DNA of 64,000 nt from the NCBI RefSeq assembly GCF_033115175.1, contig NC_084836.1:68929297-68993296 (forward strand), read 5' to 3'. Shown in pieces: positions 39,435-49,750 of the stretch. A program made the translations under genes and the position numbers. The stretch is from Lepus europaeus (Eukaryota > Chordata > Mammalia > Lagomorpha > Leporidae). A model generated the notes under the pieces. That model had not been told where the DNA came from, did no database searches, and saw nothing but the letters and a program-made list of their open reading frames with translations. Every line of letters starts with the position of its first letter. Position 1 is the first letter of the stretch.

Positions 39435-39807
39435 CTTAAGTGGTTTTTTGCACCAAGCTGCTCTAAATCAGTTTCAGCTGGATTAAGACTGACCTGCTAA
39501 TCTGCACATGTGCAGAAAGAGCTGCAGCTAATACCGGGAACCAAAGTTGTACAACCCTCCCCCCAGTCCCCTACCCCCTGCCCACAGAGTCAAAAATTGG
39601 AGAAGGCAGACACAGGAGTGTCAGATGGCTTTAGAAAGCAAGGGATCCCAGCATGACAACATCTAATGAATGAATCTTCCTCATTCCAGTCCACACATGG
39701 CCCTGCCATGGACAGCGCCAGTCAGAAATTGGGGCAACTGTTTAGACACTACTTGGGGAACCCACACCTCAGTGCCAGGGATGGAGATGGAGTCCTGGAT
39801 TTGCTTT

Positions 39808-40135
39808 TTTTTTTTTTTTTAATTAATTAATTTATTTGAGAGGTAGAGTTTCAGACAGAGAGAGAGGTCTTCCATCTGCTGGTTCATTCCTCAGATGGCC
39901 ACAATGGCTGGAGCTGGACCAATCCGAAGCCAGGAGGCAGGAGCTTCTTCTGGGTCTCCCACGTGGGCGCAGGGGCCTACAGACTTGGGCCAACTTCTAC
40001 TGTTTTCCCAGGCCATCACAGAGGGCTGGATCAGAAGAGGAGCTGTTGGAAGAGGAGCAACCAGGACTAGAACTGGGGATGCTGGTGCCGCAAGTGGAGG
40101 ATTAACCTACTGTGCTACAGCACCGGTTCCCCTCC
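39808..40135 (-). mobile_element. CSINE, inserted in an older CSINE
   Basis: Reverse copy after a T16 run. TTTGCTTTT lies on each side (39800 and 40147). GGAGCTGTTGGAAGAGGAGC shows a local duplication of the GGAAGAGGAGC box. Confidence 0.88.
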
Positions 40136-40139
40136 CCAC

Positions 40140-40375
40140 CCCCAGCTTTGCTTTTAATCTAGCTTCCTACTGATGTATGCCAGGTGATGGCTCAAGTAGT
40201 TGGATTCCTGCCACCCATGTGGCAGACCTGGAGGGAGTTCTGGGCTCTTGGCCTTAGCCTGGTTCAGTCCCTGCTATTGTGGATATTTAGAAAGTAAACC
40301 AGCAGATAGAGGATCTTTCTCTCCGTCTCTTTGCCTTTCAAATAATAATAATAATAATAATTAATAATAATTGCT
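40140..40375 (+). mobile_element. CSINE-related, old copy
   Basis: Forward, diverged: 'cttcctactgatgtatgcca', 'gtggatatttagaaagtaaa', tail (AAT)n at 40341-40372. Confidence 0.75.
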
Positions 40376-40451
40376 TGTCCTGTGCCCACATCCTAACTTG
40401 TCTTTCTGGACCCCATAAAACTTTTCCCAGATCCCAGCATCAGGGAGATCA

Positions 40452-40798
40452 TTTTTTAAAAATATTTATTTATTTATTTGAAAGGCAGAGTTACAGAGAG
40501 GCAGAGGCAGAGAGAGAGAGAGAGAGAGAAGAGAGAGAGGTCTTCCATCCACTGGTTCACTCCCCAGATGGCTGCAAAGGCCGAAGCTGCACTAATCTGA
40601 AGTCAGGAGCCAGGAGCTTCTTCCGGGTCTCCCACGCGGGTGCAGGGGCCCAAGGCCTTGGGCCATGTTCTGCTGCTTTCCCAGGTTATAGCAGAGAGCT
40701 GGTTCGGAAGCGGAGCAGCCGGGACTGGAAGCGGCGCTCATGTGGGATGCCAGCACTGCAGGCAGCAGCTTTCCCCACTACGCTATGGCGCTGGCCCC
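40452..40798 (-). mobile_element. CSINE, type A
   Basis: Reverse copy from TTTTTTAAAAATATTTATTT to CTATGGCGCTGGCCCCC, (AG)n at 40508-40537. Confidence 0.92.
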
Positions 40799-40864
40799 CA
40801 TTTTGGGTTTCTACTTTTGTCCCCCTGCTGTCAGGCCACACCCACACACAAAAAGCCTTTCTTA

Positions 40865-41122
40865 GGGTGTAGCAGGTTAAGCTGCTGCCTGCAATGCCGG
40901 CATCCCATATGGGCACCGGTTTGAATCTTGGCTGCTCCATTTCCGATCCAACTCCCTATTAATGCACCTGGGAAAGCAGCAGCAGATGGCCCAATTGCTT
41001 GGGCCCCTGCACCCATGTGAGAGACCTGGAAGAAGCTCCTGGCTCCTGGCTTTGGCCTGGCCGAAACCCAGCCATTGTGGCCTTTTGGGGAGTGAACCAG
41101 CAGATGGAAGATTTCTTTCTCC

Positions 41123-41174
<52 letters not shown>

Positions 41175-41213
41175 AACCTTGCCTTTCAAATAAATAAAAT
41201 AAATTTTAAGAAA
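40865..41213 (+). mobile_element. CSINE, AATGCACCTGGGAAAGC subfamily
   Basis: Forward copy with a CT tract that runs into (GT)n at 41158-41173 and an AAATAAATAAAATAAATTTT tail. AGCCTTTCTT on the left and AGCATTTCTTTT on the right may be the duplication. Confidence 0.9.
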
Positions 41214-41561
41214 AGCATTTCTTTTCCCAAAAGACCAATGACACAAACTGGATTTGTGGCATGGGGCAATGAACCTACCTTCTTCGATAACAATTCTACT
41301 CAGGGTTACTTTGTTTGCGAGCAACAGAACTGGGGTTTGAACCCTGGTGGGCTGTCTCTACAATTTTGTGTTGAAGCTTGCCCCATGCTGGCTGTGAGGT
41401 GGGATTTGGAGGTTGCTGTCTGTCCTGAGTTTTCAGTAGAGTTGTCAGTGTTTCCACCCAGCAGATAGTTAGACCCTGCTGTGTCTCATCCAACAGTGTC
41501 CAGGTTCAGAACCGAAGGAGCCTGAAGTCACCCAGTGATTAAAGAATACAGAATTTGGAGC

Positions 41562-41955
41562 TCTGTGTTAGGGTTTTCAACCATGACCGAGAACGACAAC
41601 CAAGACCACGCTGAGCAAAGAGAAAGTTTTATTAGGGTGAAGAATTGGTGGGAGCAGCCTCTGAGGGAGAGGAGCTCAGGGCTCATGTGCAGGGCTGGGG
41701 TTTTATAGGGAATTTGTGTCAAGGAAAGTGGGAGATGGGTGGGAGATGGGTTGGAGCAGCCGAATAAAGGGATGTGGGTTGTGGGCTGGAGCACCTGGAG
41801 AGGATCCCAGATACAGTGAGACAGGGCGTCGCTGATGCAGGGAGTCTCTGAGGCTGCCTGATTCATAGCTGGGGCAGTGACAGGGACCAGGAGGCTCAGG
41901 ATGTTTCCCTGATTGGCAGCTGGGACAAACTGTGGGAATGGTGAGGCTCTCCAGG
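41562..41955 (-). mobile_element. Solo endogenous retroviral LTR, reverse
   Basis: Read on the - strand it has a TATA box (CCCTATAAAACCCC near 41700), about 65 bp later AATAAAA (near 41630), then a U5-like stretch with GTCGTTCTCGGTCA, ending ACA. This order is typical of retroviral LTRs. No internal gag, pol or env sequence is next to it. Its left edge (TGTGTTAGGG) is firm and its right edge is approximate. Confidence 0.7.
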
Positions 41956-42161
41956 TGCACGGCACCTCTGCTTTTTTATTTTACTGATGCCAGGAAAGAG
42001 CGGGAGAGATGTGTCACACCTGTGTGGATTCAGGACTCTCACAGGTGCTCTGGTTAACTATTCTTATATATATATATTCCTTTATTTTTATTTATATGAA
42101 AGACAGAGAGAACTAGACTTAAGCCAGGAGACTCAATCTGGTTTCCCGGCATGGGTGGCAG

Positions 42162-42525
42162 TGTTGTATCTGAGCAAGCGCAAACGTGAAGCATCACACA
42201 TTAATAAAGTTTGATGGTCCTTTATTGCCGGGTGGAGAGAGGGCTCATGCTCTGAAGAACTCTCCACTCCAAAGCCCAAAGCAACAGGACTTATAAAGGC
42301 CAAAACCACAAAATCGGGAGGGGAACACATGGGTGCTAGGATTCGGGGGGGAATACATGGTTACCAGGGTCAAGCTGACCCAAAACCTATGCCAAACTAG
42401 TATCAATTATAATCTTGACAATACCAGCTACAATCTTAACAATTTCAATTATAATCTTGCCATTAATCCATGTATTGGCTTAAATCATATCTAGGACATA
42501 GACAAATCACATTTTTATCATTAAC
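42162..42525 (-). mobile_element. Second retroviral-type LTR, reverse
   Basis: On the - strand: CTTTATAAGTCC (near 42290), a polyadenylation signal AATAAAGG (near 42220), and a downstream GCGCTTGCTC stretch ending at TACAACA (42162). The U3 side is interrupted by a CSINE at 42540 and may continue to about 43050. No coding remnants are seen. Confidence 0.6.
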
Positions 42526-42539
42526 CCAGGTGCCTATCC

Positions 42540-42870
42540 ACTTCTTTTCTTTTCTTTTGAGATTTATTTTATTTATTTGAAAGACAGAGAGAGAGGTAGA
42601 GACAGAGAGAGGTCTTCCATCCGCTGGTTCACTCCTCAGATGGCTGCAACAGCTAGAGCTGCGCCAATCTGAAGCCAGGAGCCAGAAGCTTCCTCCGGGT
42701 CTCCCATGCGGGTGCAGGGGCCCAAGGACTTGGGCCATCTTCCACTGTTTTCCCAGGCCATAGCAGAGAGCTGGATTGAAAGAGGAGCAACCGGGACTAG
42801 AACTGGCACCCATATGGGATGCTGGCACTTCAGGCCAGGGCTTTAACCCACTGCACCACAGCACAGGCCC
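42540..42870 (-). mobile_element. CSINE, type A, with 14-bp target duplication
   Basis: Reverse copy. GCCTATCCACTTCT stands immediately before (42532) and after (42873), a clean duplication, so insertion is fairly recent. Confidence 0.95.
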
Positions 42871-43069
42871 CAGCCTATCCACTTCTAAGCTTGAGTGATC
42901 ATGCTAGGGGGTTTCTATGCTTTGCCAAGTGTGATGTACGGAACTGCTGCTACTGTTCAAGAGTTTTGGATCATAGTTTCAGACCAGAGTCTCATGGGGA
43001 GGATGGGCTTCCTAGGATGGAGTCTCAGGTGCTCCAAATGGAGTCCCTAATGTCAAGGTGTTGCTTCAG

Positions 43070-43230
43070 CAGGGACCCAATTACTTGTCTGAGCTGCCTT
43101 CCAGAGTCTGTGTTAGTAGGAAGCTGCAACAGGGAACAAGAGCTGGGCATTGAATCCAGATATTCTGATTTATGGAATTTGAGTTTCCCAAGTAGTATCT
43201 TATCTATTATGTCTAACCCCTACTTCCAAA
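43070..43230 (-). mobile_element. CSINE-related, old fragment
   Basis: 'agcagggacccaattacttg' and 'agctgggcattgaatccaga', reverse, no tail. Confidence 0.6.
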
Positions 43231-43323
43231 GCTGACCCATTTTCAAATTTGTTAGATTTCTAGGTGAGTACCTAGTGGTCTTTTCTTGGAGGCAGAGCTG
43301 CCTGGGCAGCCTCCGGAATCCCC

Positions 43324-43329
43324 TTTTTC

Positions 43330-43385
<56 letters not shown>

Positions 43386-43422
43386 TCCTTCCTTCCTTCC
43401 TTCCTTCCTTCCTTCCTTCCTA
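43324..43422. repeat. (TTTC)n(TTCC)n compound microsatellite
   Basis: About 15 TTTC units and then nine TTCC units, expanded from a SINE tail. Confidence 0.95.
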
Positions 43423-43736
43423 TTTTCTCTTTTTATGAAAGGCAGAGGGAGAGAGAGAGAGAGAGAAAGAGAGAGAGACATCTTCCATCTGCTGGTTTAC
43501 TCCCTAAATGTCCCCAAGGGCCAGAGCCCATTAGAAACCAGGGCCAGGAGCTTCTTCCAGGTTTTCCACGGGGGTGCAGGGACCCAAGCACTTGGGCCAT
43601 CTGCTGTTGCTTTCCTAGGCACATTAGCAGGGAGCTAGATTTGAAGTAGAACAGCCAGGACTTGAACCAGCACGCATATGGGATGCTGGTGCTGCAGACT
43701 GGGGCTTTAACGAGCTGTGCCACAGTCCCAGACCCT
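43423..43736 (-). mobile_element. CSINE, GCACATTAGCAGG subfamily
   Basis: Reverse copy from TTTTTATGAAAGGCAGAGGG to CACAGTCCCAGACCC. Confidence 0.88.
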
Positions 43737-43814
43737 CTAAATACTTCTAAAAGAACAGAACTCGTGGTGCTCTGGATAAAGCACCTTTGCCTTTTCAGAA
43801 TACTTTTTGTTTTT

Positions 43815-44522
43815 TGAGGCCAGGCAGTGGGGCTGGGAGTCTGTGGGCCCCTCAGACATAGACAGAAATTCCTTCACAAGCAGCGGTGCCTAGAAAGCCG
43901 GTCTCCAGGCCAACTGGCCTCTCCCCACTAACAACTTCTTGTGCTGCACGTGTGACCCTGCAGCTTTAAATCACACCGTCAGGGTGGGGGCAAGCTTTCA
44001 CTCAGAGCTGGCAGGGGAAGGGGCTGAGCCCCTGGGGAGAGTCAGACTGGTTCCAAGAGATCCCGGCTATCTGTGTGACCTTATGGCTTTAAATCACACC
44101 TCCAGGGCAGCTGCAATCTTCCACTCAGAGCTAGCAAAGGAGGAGGGGCTGAGCCCCTAAGGAGATAGTCTCCAGGAGACCCCTGCTACCTCCATGAGCC
44201 CCAAGCCAATCAACATACATATGAAACTCCTGTCCAATGGGCACCCCAATGGGATAACCCAACGAACAGACAGTAACGCCTTAAAAACCCGGGACACTTC
44301 CTCAAAGCCAGGGTCCCGCTCAGGCACTCTGCCTCGTCTCCTCTCTGATCAGACGCTTTCTCTGTCGCTTGCCAATCAAATGAAAGTTTCTTTTCTGTCT
44401 AATAAAAGTTTCTGCTTCTTTGCAAATTGTTTCCAGGCTTTTTATTTCTATACTAAGCTGAGGAAAAGAACCCATGAGACTCGCTCCTGCAACCGTCACC
44501 ACCCTCCCCCTGACTGGTAACA
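43815..44522 (+). mobile_element. Solo retroviral LTR with tandem U3 repeats
   Basis: Forward LTR of about 708 bp, from TGAGGCC to TAACA. U3 holds two 123-bp direct repeats (from 43951 and 44074) with TTTAAATCACACC and GGGGCTGAGCCCCT in each, as in gammaretroviral enhancers. CCAAT at about 44205, a TTAAAAA TATA-like box near 44280, AATAAA at 44401 and a U5 with AACCCATGAGACTCGC follow. TTTTTGTTTTT flanks both ends. No internal viral sequence is adjacent, consistent with recombination to a solo LTR. Confidence 0.75.
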
Positions 44523-44807
44523 TTTTTGTTTTTAAAATCCATTCCTTTGGAGATACACTTCTGTAGATGAGAAAATATACCAATAAATCCAATATTCATT
44601 CTTAAGTAATTTTCTGAAAATTCAATATTCTCATCTCCACGAGTTTCAAGACTTATCTCTGAAAAGAAAAAAGAAGCAAATCCCTTGTAGGGTACAAGTA
44701 TCCTCATACAGAGCATATCATGAGGACTGGATGCCCAGGCTGTGGGGTCAGTTTGATGTCACCGCTCTCAATTGGGTGGCCCTGGACAAGTCATTTAATT
44801 TTACTTT
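44523..44807. other. Intergenic sequence including the left half of a MIR
   Basis: Unique AT-rich text to about 44730, then 'gtggccctggacaagtcatt', the left part of a MIR that resumes after the next SINE. Confidence 0.5.
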
Positions 44808-45142
44808 TTTTTTTTTAAAGATTTATTTATTTGAAAGTCATAGTTACACAGAGAGGCAGAGAGAGAGAGAGAGAGAGAGAGAGGTCTTCCATCCGCTGGT
44901 TCACTCCCCAGTTGGCTGCATCGGCTGGAGTTGTGCCAATCCAAAGCTAGGAGCCAGGATCTTCTTCTGGGTCTCCCATGCAGGTGCAGGGGCCCAAGGA
45001 CTTGAACCATCTCCCACTGCTTTTCCAGGCCATAGCAGAGAGCTGGATGGAAGTGGAGCAGCTGAGACTCGAACTGGCACCCATATGGGATGCTGGCACT
45101 GCAGGTAGTGGCTTTACCTGCCACGCCACAGTGCCGGCCCCA
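44808..45142 (-). mobile_element. CSINE, type A, inserted into a MIR
   Basis: Reverse copy with AAGTCATTTAATTTT at 44789 and again at 45143. The MIR text continues on the right ('ccttatctaggaaatgcatc' to about 45280), so the insertion point is exact. Confidence 0.95.
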
Positions 45143-45479
45143 AGTCATTTAATTTTTCTAAATTTATTTCCTTATCTAGGAAATGCATCTAATAATAATA
45201 GCTTCCTTCCAGGGTTGAGTGAAGATGAAATGAGATAGTACCTCTGAAGTACCTGGCTTGGGCTGACACCTAGGAGGGGCCGGGTACAGATGAGCCCACC
45301 ATTGTTACTAGCTATTATCCACTCTGTGTGGGGACAGTTTCCAAGCTTACACCACCAGCAGAGAAGGCAGCTCTATAGGAAAAGGCCAACTAACACAATT
45401 AGGGATCTGGACTGTAGTTCCTGGGTCAGCTGCTAACTTATGCATTATCTGGTATATATTCAGGAATATAGAGACACGT

Positions 45480-45782
45480 ATTTGGTGTGATGCAGTGGTT
45501 ACGTCAGTGCTTGGAACGCCTGCATCCCATGTCAGAGTGCCCGGGTTTGAGTCCCAGCTCCACTTCTGATACAGCTTCCTGGGAAGCGGCAGATGATGGC
45601 GCTAATAGATGAGCTCCTGCCATCCGTGTAGGAGACTTGGACTGAGTTCTAGGCTGCTGGTTTGGGCCTGGCCCACCTCCTGCTCTTGTGGCTGTTTGGG
45701 GAATGAACCTGTGGATGGAAGATCTCTCTGTGTGTCTCTGTGTCTCTGACTGTCAAATATATAAATAAAAATTTTATAAAGA
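45480..45782 (+). mobile_element. CSINE-related, old copy
   Basis: Forward: 'gatgcagtggttacgtcagt' to a tail of AAATATATAAATAAAAATTT. Confidence 0.75.
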
Positions 45783-45788
45783 ATGTAT

Positions 45789-46105
45789 GGGGGCTGGCGT
45801 TGTGGTGTAGGAGGCTAAGCCTTGGCCTTTGGTGCCTGCATCCCATATGGGCACTGGTTTATGTCCTGGCTTCTGATCCAGCTCTCAGCTATGGCCTGGG
45901 AAAGCAGTAGAAGATGGCCCAAGTGCTTGGGCCCCTGCACCCACGTGGGAGACCCAGAAGAAGCTCCTGGCTTTGGATTGGCTCATCTCTCATCATTGCG
46001 GCCATTTGGGGAGTGAACCAGCAGATGAAACACCCCCCTCTCTCTCTCCCTCTCTGTAACTTTACTTTTCAAATACATAAACAAAACCTTAAAAAAGAAA
46101 ATGCA
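45789..46105 (+). mobile_element. CSINE, type A
   Basis: Forward copy directly behind the previous one, tail CAAATACATAAACAAAACC. Confidence 0.9.
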
Positions 46106-46296
46106 TTTTTTTGGGTAAGTTTTGAAGCATAAAAATGAAATAATCACCAGCCATGGCCCTACCACTTAAGTAAGTTTACTACTCTAACTATTGAAGTTAC
46201 TGTTGTGTTTGTTCCCTAGCCCATTCCCCTGCCTTTCCTTAGATAGGGCCACCACTTAGAATTTTATTAGTTCATTCTTTTAAAAATGAATTTCTG

Positions 46297-46648
46297 GGCC
46301 AGCGCCGTGGCTTAACAGGCTAATCTTCTGCCTTGCGGCGCCGGCATACCGAGTTCTAGTCCCGGTTGGGGCACTGGATTCTATCCCGGTTGCCCCTCTT
46401 CCAGGCCAGCTCTCTGCTATGGCCCGGGAAGGCAGTGGAGGGTGGCCCAAGTCCTTGGGCCCTGCACCCACGGAGACCAGGAGAAGCACCTGGCTCCTGG
46501 CTTCGGATCAGCGAGATGCGCCGGCTGCAGCGGCCATTGGAGGGTGAACCAACAGCAAAAAGGAAGACCTTTCTCTCTGTCTCTCTCTCTCTTACTATCC
46601 ACTCTACCTGTCCAAAAAAAAAAAAAAAAAAAAAGAAAGAAAGAAAAA
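46297..46648 (+). mobile_element. CSINE, type B, with target duplication
   Basis: Forward type B with an A-run. GAATTTCTG occurs before the head (about 46289) and after the tail (about 46653). Confidence 0.94.
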
Positions 46649-46699
46649 AAAGAATTTCTGTATATTTCACTAAATGATATATTGCTTAATTTTGTTGTT

Positions 46700-47012
46700 G
46701 TTGTTGTTGTTTTTTAAAGATTTATTTATTTGAAAGAGTTACAGGGAGAGACTGCCAGAGAGAGAGAGAGAGATCGATCTTCCATCTGCTAGTTTACCCT
46801 CCAGATGGCCACAACAGTCAGGGTTGAGCTAGCTTGAAGCCAGGAGCCAGGAGTTTCTTCCGGGTCTCCCACATGAGTGACAAGAGCCCAAGCACTTGGA
46901 CCATCTTCTGCTGCTTTTCCCAGGCCATTAGCAAGGAGCTGATCAGAAGTGGAACAGCCAGGACATGAATTGGCACCCATTATGGGATGTTGCTATATTA
47001 CAATGCTGGCCC
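46700..47012 (-). mobile_element. CSINE
   Basis: Reverse copy preceded by (GTT)6 and TTTTTTAAAGATTTATTTATTTG. The head is shortened. Confidence 0.87.
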
Positions 47013-47029
47013 TGGGTTTTGAGCTTCGA

Positions 47030-47265
47030 AAAGGGTTATTCCACTGCATGAGGATTTCTGCATTTCTCCTCTCAATTCTGAGACTGATTTAGTCATGTGA
47101 TTGAATACAGCTTTATTCATTTTCACTGCTGTGTAATACTTTACTCCACTCTAATTCGCACATTCTCTTGGTGGATATTAATTTTGTTCTGTTTTGTTTC
47201 TATAAACAATGCTGCCATGAACATTGGTGTACAACTCTCCTAGTATATATGTGCCAGAGTTTCTT
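47030..47265 (-). mobile_element. Ancient L1 3'-region fragment, reverse
   Basis: 'ttcactgctgtgtaatactt', 'aaacaatgctgccatgaaca' and 'gtgccagagtttctttaagg' match the reverse complement of the L1 ORF2 3' region. Confidence 0.75.
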
Positions 47266-47269
47266 TAAG

Positions 47270-47485
47270 GCATACATGAAAATACTTCGAAACATTTGTG
47301 AAAATGGAATTTAAAGGTTTATTTTGGTCCAAAAATTTTGGAATCCATGAATGTGAAGGGATCTTCAAAACTTTAATGAAAAATGTATATTATTGTAAAA
47401 AACTATGCATGGATTTCAAAAACTTTTTGTAACAAAATAAACTTGTCTTTTAAATCAATTCCCATTAACTTTTATGTATATAAGG
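47270..47485. repeat. Fold-back (inverted-repeat) element, copy 3
   Basis: The left arm, 'gtttattttggtccaaaaat' and 'tttggaatccatgaatg', is the imperfect reverse complement of the right arm, 'catggatttcaaaaactttt' and 'gtaacaaaataaacttgtc'. The arms span about 47307-47355 and 47408-47465 around a 50-bp centre. This looks like a MITE-type palindromic DNA element. The family is not identified. Confidence 0.6.
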
Positions 47486-47667
47486 GATAATTTTCATGAT
47501 ATTTCTAAAAGGTTGCAGTTGGTTTGATATTGACCATGCTGTCCTCTGAGTCTGTTTCCTCATAACAAACAAAAAAACTTCCATGAAGATCAAGTGAGAT
47601 GACAGAGAGTGCTACTAAATCTATAATGTACCATACATTGTAATGCTAGAACAAAATGAACCCAATC

Positions 47668-47992
47668 TCTTTTTTGTAAAGATTTATTTATTTAATGGAA
47701 AGTCAGAGTTACAGAGAGAGAGGGAGGAACAGAGAGATTTTTGCTTTACTCCCCCAGATGGCCACAACGGCCAGGGCTGCACCAGGCTGAAGCCAGGAGC
47801 CAGGAGCTTCTTTCAGGTCTTTCATGTGAATGGCAGGGGCCCAAACAATTGTGCCATCTTCCACTGCTTCTCCCAGACCATTAGCAGGGAGCTGGATTGG
47901 AAGCAGAGCAGCCGGGATACAAACCAGTGTCCATTTGCGATGCTGGAATTGTAGGTTGTGGCTTTACTTGTTACATTACAACACTGGCCCCA
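47668..47992 (-). mobile_element. CSINE
   Basis: Reverse copy flanked by ATGAACCCAAT (47655, and after the head near 47995), a good target duplication. Confidence 0.92.
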
Positions 47993-48059
47993 ATATGAAC
48001 CCAATCATAACAGAAGCAGAACTGGGCTAGTGAGAGAATTAGAATCGCTAACATGTCAA

Positions 48060-48345
48060 GATTTTTAAAAATTTACTTTCATGGTAGAGAGAGAGAGAGA
48101 GAGAGAGAGAGAAACTGATGGAGAGAGATCTTCCATCTGCTGGTTCACTTCCAAAATGCCTGCAACAAGCTGGGCTGGGCCAGGCCAAAGCCAGGAGGTT
48201 GGAACTCCATCTGGGTCACCTGTGTGGATTGCAGGGCCCCAGGTAATAGAGCCATCATCCACTGCACATCAGTAGGAAGCTGGAGTCAGAAGCCAGAGCT
48301 GGGACTAGAATCCAGGTGTTATGAGTAGGCAAGTGTCCTGGAAAG
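48060..48345 (-). mobile_element. CSINE-related, old copy
   Basis: Reverse: TTTTTAAAAATTTACTTTC, (AG)n, 'ccaaagccaggaggttggaa'. Head incomplete. Confidence 0.75.
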
Positions 48346-48349
48346 TCTC

Positions 48350-48476
48350 AAGGACCACAGCAGAGAGCTGGCCTGGAAGAGGAGCAACCGGGACAGGACC
48401 GGTGCCCCGACTAGGACTAGAGGCCGGTGTGCTGGCGCCGCAGGTGGAGGATTAGCCTGTGAGCCGCGGCGCCAGA
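48350..48476 (-). mobile_element. CSINE type B, 5'-end fragment
   Basis: Head third only, reverse: CACAGCAGAGAGCTGGCC to GTGAGCCGCGGCGCCAG. Confidence 0.85.
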
Positions 48477-48639
48477 TCTTTTAAATTCAAATACCCCTTT
48501 ACCACAACCTTTTAAAAAACATATTTTAAAGGAACCCTGTCTCATAATTTTGTGTTCAAATGCATTAGGGAGGATGTGGGAGATGCCTATTGAATAAATG
48601 GACTCAGCGTGGTCAACACCTCCGCAGAGGTTTGAGATG

Positions 48640-49750
48640 GAGAATAAACAAGGAGCAAACGCGCGCACGGAGGGAGTATTCGGGAAACACCGTCCGCCAG
48701 TGCTGGGAGCGAGGTTCTTAAACCGGCGCCCCATGGTGCCACTCTGGAGCTCCAACTCAGTCAATGGTAGCGGGGGGACACTCGGGGCGTCGGATCCTCC
48801 GGATTATCCAGGCCACTTCCGGGGGCGGGGCGTCCTGACACATTAGCCTATCATCGCTGCCGAGGCCGAAGAAGTCTTTTCTTCATTGGTGAGTGTGTGT
48901 GTGACGTCACGTTCGCCGGGCCGGCGATGGGAAAAGGGCGCCATGATTGGTTGGCGCTGGAGCGGCGGGCCTTGGAGGGCCTTGGCGAGTCTGGCTTTCA
49001 ATCCAGGGCCGGACTTTCTCCTTCCATGTTTCAAGGCCGTGGGGGGCTGCGGAGGGCGGGGAGTCGGCTCGGCGGAAAGCTCGACTTGGTTCTAAGAGCC
49101 GTGAGGTTGAGAAGGGGTGACCGGAAGTGATCTTGGTGCTGACCGGAAGCGAGGCCTGGAGGGGAAAGAGAGCGGGTCCCCGGAGGGAGGGGGGCTTTCC
49201 AGCAGAAGGGGGCGGGGGAAAAGGTGGAAAACGGCGTGGGAGCGCCGGGCTTGCTGCGGGTGGCTGCTGCTGGCCTGAGAGGAAAGCGGCGAGCGGCCGC
49301 TGCGAGCTCGGGGAGAGCCCACAGGGAGGGAGCGCGGGAGTTCGGTGTTGGCCCTGGGAAGTGTGGGGTGGTGAGCCGGGGGTGCGGGGCGGGGGCTCAG
49401 GCTCCGGAGAGCTGGGCAGGGGGGATTCTTGGCAGCCGAGAGCTAGGAGCCGAGGCGACTAGTTGGGCGGGCAGTGCGGGGCGGGCTGTGCGCTGGGAGC
49501 TCTCAGTTTGGAGTTTCCTCGCTGTCTTGGCGCCTTGAGAAGAACCACACGCTCCGCGCCTTTGTACCAGAAACGGTGTCTCCTGAGGCGCGGAGGGAGC
49601 CAGCATGGCCTGGGCTCTGAAGCTGCCTCTGGCCGATGAGGTGATCGAATCCGGGCTGGTGCAGGACTTCGATGCTAGCCTGTCCGGGATCGGCCAGGAG
49701 CTGGGCGCTGGAGCCTATAGCATGAGGTGAGTGAGGTTTTCCTTCTGAGT
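48640..49750 (+). promoter_or_regulatory. TFCP2: CpG island promoter of TFCP2
   Basis: GC- and CpG-rich, repeat-free, directly upstream of and including the first TFCP2 coding exon. Visible sites: CACTTCCGG (48814-48822) with an adjacent GC box, ATTGG (CCAAT) near 48885, TGACGTCA (48902-48909, a full CRE), GCGCCATGATT (YY1-like, reverse, about 48939-48949) with ATTGG beside it, and two ACCGGAAG ETS sites at 49121 and 49142. There is no TATA box at an obvious place, so this is a housekeeping-type promoter. The start site is probably between 48950 and 49250. Confidence 0.85.
49605..49726 (+). CDS. TFCP2: TFCP2 (LSF/CP2) first coding exon, partial gene
   Basis: ATG at 49605 in AGCATGG context opens [40 protein letters not shown]. 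This matches the N-terminus of transcription factor CP2, a nuclear grainyhead-like DNA-binding factor of about 500 residues. The donor ATGAG|GTGAGT at 49726/49727 leaves phase 2, fitting a Ser codon completed by the next exon. Only 40 residues are in the window. The DNA-binding and SAM-like oligomerisation regions lie beyond 64 kb. UBP1 shares part of this N-terminus, but the residues and the neighbour POU6F1 favour TFCP2. Confidence 0.94.

Noticed and set aside
41562-44522. A provirus bounded by the LTRs
   Set aside because: The LTRs differ in sequence and orientation and no gag, pol or env-like text lies between them. They are independent solo LTRs.
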